DNA of 7,429 bases from an uncultured Chloroflexota bacterium (GTDB lineage Bacteria > Chloroflexota > Anaerolineae > Anaerolineales > Anaerolineaceae): positions 1 through 7,429 of the forward strand of contig CADBKS010000150.1 of assembly GCA_902795255.1 (NCBI GenBank). The letters are read 5' to 3'. The notes beneath the pieces are model-generated. The model ran no database searches, was not told where the DNA came from, and saw only the letters and a program-made list of their open reading frames with translations. The position numbers and the translations under genes were made by a program. The first letter of the stretch is position 1. The number at the start of each line of letters is the position of its first letter. Below are positions 6,075-7,429 of the stretch, piece by piece.

Positions 6075-6593
6075 TCAATAAAATGCCCTGTTCAGAAAGA
6101 CCAGCGCAACGAAGCCGTAATATTCATCACTCGCGTCTTTGCCGCCAAGAATGCAGATCGTTTCATCGCCCGCAACGGTCATGGAGCCGTCAAGGCTTTC
6201 GGTATAAGCAACAGTGAATTCATCCGAATACGGCTCTGCTTCGGACAGATCGTAAGCCGTTATGATCTCATCCGCAAAGGAAAGCCCGGCTTCATCGCTG
6301 AAAAAGATATCGACGCATTCGATTTCCTTTAAAAGACTGCTTTCCGTGTCAAAATAGAAATTACAGAAGGACTGTTTTTCGTCCGTCACTTTCTGAATGC
6401 CGAGAGATCCGGTATTGTCCTCACCATAAGTCCAGGCATCGAATCCGTTCAGACGGTCTGCAACATCCGGCATCGTGTCGGTCCATTTGAAAAGATCCCC
6501 AACTGTAAGAAGGTTCAGATCCCCGTCCTGTGCACTGACGGAACTGACACATAAAAGCAAAACAACAAGCAAGAAAAATAAATTTCGCTTCAT
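6075..6593 (-). CDS. Small secreted protein of unknown function
   Basis: I do not recognise the family. The start at 6593 (172 residues) is chosen over an upstream in-frame ATG at 6668 because GGAGGGG (complement of 6598-6604) lies just before it and a good signal peptide follows. The signal peptide has MKRN, a hydrophobic LFFLLVVLLLCV stretch (5-16), and SSVSA before Q22 for signal peptidase I. The Cys at 15 lacks a small residue before it, so a lipoprotein is unlikely. The mature part is acidic, with about 150 residues, three cysteines, alternating short strands and a GGKDASDEYYGFVALVFL end. It resembles small extracellular alpha/beta proteins of gut Clostridia in general style only. It has its own promoter and terminator, hence is probably monocistronic. 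Its role is unknown. Confidence 0.8.
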   Translation of the reverse strand: MKRNLFFLLVVLLLCVSSVSAQDGDLNLLTVGDLFKWTDTMPDVADRLNGFDAWTYGEDNTGSLGIQKVTDEKQSFCNFYFDTESSLLKEIECVDIFFSDEAGLSFADEIITAYDLSEAEPYSDEFTVAYTESLDGSMTVAGDETICILGGKDASDEYYGFVALVFLNRAFY

Positions 6594-6626
6594 CGGACCC
6601 CTCCTGGTTGAAATTCTTGTATATGA

Positions 6627-6655
6627 ATTATAAGCGATTTGCAAAAGCTTGTAAA
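6627..6655 (-). promoter_or_regulatory. Sigma-70-type promoter of the secreted-protein gene
   Basis: On the minus strand TTTACA (complement of 6650-6655) is followed after 17 bases by a perfect TATAAT (complement of 6627-6632). This lies about 34 bases upstream of the chosen ATG and downstream of the selD terminator. It also rules out the longer ATG at 6668, which lies upstream of the promoter. Confidence 0.85.
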
Positions 6656-6665
6656 CATGAAAAAT

Positions 6666-6703
6666 CACAAAAGCCGGACGTTCAAAGAGCGCCGGCTTTT
6701 GTG
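6666..6703 (-). terminator. Intrinsic terminator after selD
   Basis: CACAAAAGCCGG (6666-6677) and CCGGCTTTTGTG (6692-6703) form a perfect 12-bp stem with a 14-base loop. On the minus strand the stem ends in CTTTTGTG and is followed by ATTTTT. It separates selD from the next minus-strand gene and could also act on + strand transcripts. Confidence 0.8.
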
Positions 6704-6822
6704 AACAGAGCTGTATTTATCACCCGCTAATTGTCCTGCTCATTCTATGGTGTCAGTCTCTTCGGAAAACGGCAGATCATCAGTCATGATTCTCAAGCCA
6801 ATTTTCCCGGCATAAAATCCGG

Positions 6823-7428
6823 TCAAAATACTTCGATACCGGATCCTTCAACAGCTTCTCCGATTACCCGGGCGAACTGACCGGCCTCAGCAGCTTTCCG
6901 CAGAAATTCATCTGTCCTGTCCGGATGAAGGGCCAGAAGCAAACCACCGCTCGTCTGAGGATCAAACAGGATCATCTGATGATTCTCGTCGATCCGGTCC
7001 GCAAATTTCACATTTTCAATATAGAAATTGTAGTTTTCGTTTGCCCCTGCTGAGAACATACCCATTTCGATATATTTCTCATAGTTCGGTGTAAAGGGGA
7101 TCGAATCAAATTCATAGCGCAGCCCGATCCCAGGTTCGCTGCCGCGGATCATTTCCAGGCTGTGTCCCAGAAGGCTGAAACCGGTCACATCCGTTCCGGA
7201 TCCACATCCGCATTCAACAGCGAGTTCCGAGGCTTTTTTATTCAGTGTTTTCATCCAGCTGATGACCGTATTCAGATCATCCGGCTCCGCCAGTCCGACT
7301 TTAGAAGCAGTTACTGTCACTCCAAACCCGATCGGCTTCGTCAGAATGATCTTATCTCCAACATGCAGCCTGCCTTTATAAAGGATCTTTTTCGGATCGA
7401 CCATGCCGATGACTGCCAACCCGTATTT
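6823..7428 (-). CDS. selD: Selenophosphate synthetase (selenide, water dikinase), C-terminal part
   Basis: SelD makes selenophosphate from selenide and ATP, the selenium donor for selenocysteine and selenouridine. About 201 residues are visible; E. coli SelD has about 347, so the N-terminal part with the catalytic Cys/Sec lies outside the window. The frame stays open to the right edge (KYG before LAVIGMVDP), so the TTG at 7419 is internal. Family marks are GD-I-LTKPIG-GV, then M-TLNKKASE, TDVTGFSLLGH-LEM (about residues 79-93 of the fragment) and DPQTSGGLL (about 156-164), typical of the AIRS/PurM C-terminal domain, ending VIGEAVEGSGIEVF and TGA. That TGA is at the normal family end, so it reads as a stop, not Sec. 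selA/selB are not in view. Confidence 0.93.
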   Translation of the reverse strand, partial: KYGLAVIGMVDPKKILYKGRLHVGDKIILTKPIGFGVTVTASKVGLAEPDDLNTVISWMKTLNKKASELAVECGCGSGTDVTGFSLLGHSLEMIRGSEPGIGLRYEFDSIPFTPNYEKYIEMGMFSAGANENYNFYIENVKFADRIDENHQMILFDPQTSGGLLLALHPDRTDEFLRKAAEAGQFARVIGEAVEGSGIEVF

Positions 7429-7429
7429 C

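Noticed and set aside
6594..6668. Longer start (25 extra codons) for the secreted protein
   Set aside because: The extension lies over the promoter and would bury the signal peptide; the ribosome site is placed for the ATG at 6593.
6704..6822. Tiny minus-strand frames after selD (a 15-codon one starting MTDDLPF, with TGA possibly read as Sec)
   Set aside because: They are very short with only a weak ribosome site; no SECIS-like hairpin is placed after the TGA, and reading through it runs into the selD terminator.

Overview
The window looks like chromosome from a mid-GC Firmicute, most likely a Clostridia/Lachnospiraceae-type gut bacterium (inference). The supporting signs are strong GGAGG-like ribosome sites, Clostridia-like protein sequences, an initiator tRNA gene without an encoded CCA, a selenophosphate synthetase, and a DUF4157 protein of a kind I associate with Lachnospiraceae. 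No mobile element, CRISPR array or phage gene is visible. Both ends cut a gene: codA on the left and selD on the right.

Layout from left to right. On the + strand lies the 3' part of codA (cytosine deaminase), ending at 466. It converges on a minus-strand nitroreductase gene (587-1099) across a terminator hairpin. The next 700 bases hold only one doubtful minus-strand ORF. A + strand pair follows, dCMP deaminase (1816-2247) and a CCA-adding tRNA nucleotidyltransferase with an HD domain (2325-3707). Next is a visibly GC-richer minus-strand block: a tandem-GNAT acetyltransferase (3864-4742), preceded in transcription order by a broken DUF4157/eCIS-core gene (4799-5367). An AT-rich stretch then carries a minus-strand initiator tRNA-fMet with its own promoter and terminator. 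A small secreted orphan protein (6075-6593) has a clear promoter, and the C-terminal part of selD reaches the right edge.

How the genes relate. CodA and dCMP deaminase both act in pyrimidine salvage and deamination, but they are not in one operon here. The CCA enzyme is needed to mature tRNAs such as the fMet tRNA in this window, which does not encode its CCA end. SelD implies selenium use (selenocysteine or selenouridine). The rest looks like ordinary unlinked chromosomal genes.

The most interesting points are the DUF4157 gene, which appears to have lost both its ATG (ACG at the expected place) and its frame just before the HELSH motif; the odd residues in the initiator tRNA (U1/U72, C55, short D loop); and an LRD in place of RRD in the CCA enzyme. 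I found no convincing undescribed multi-gene system.
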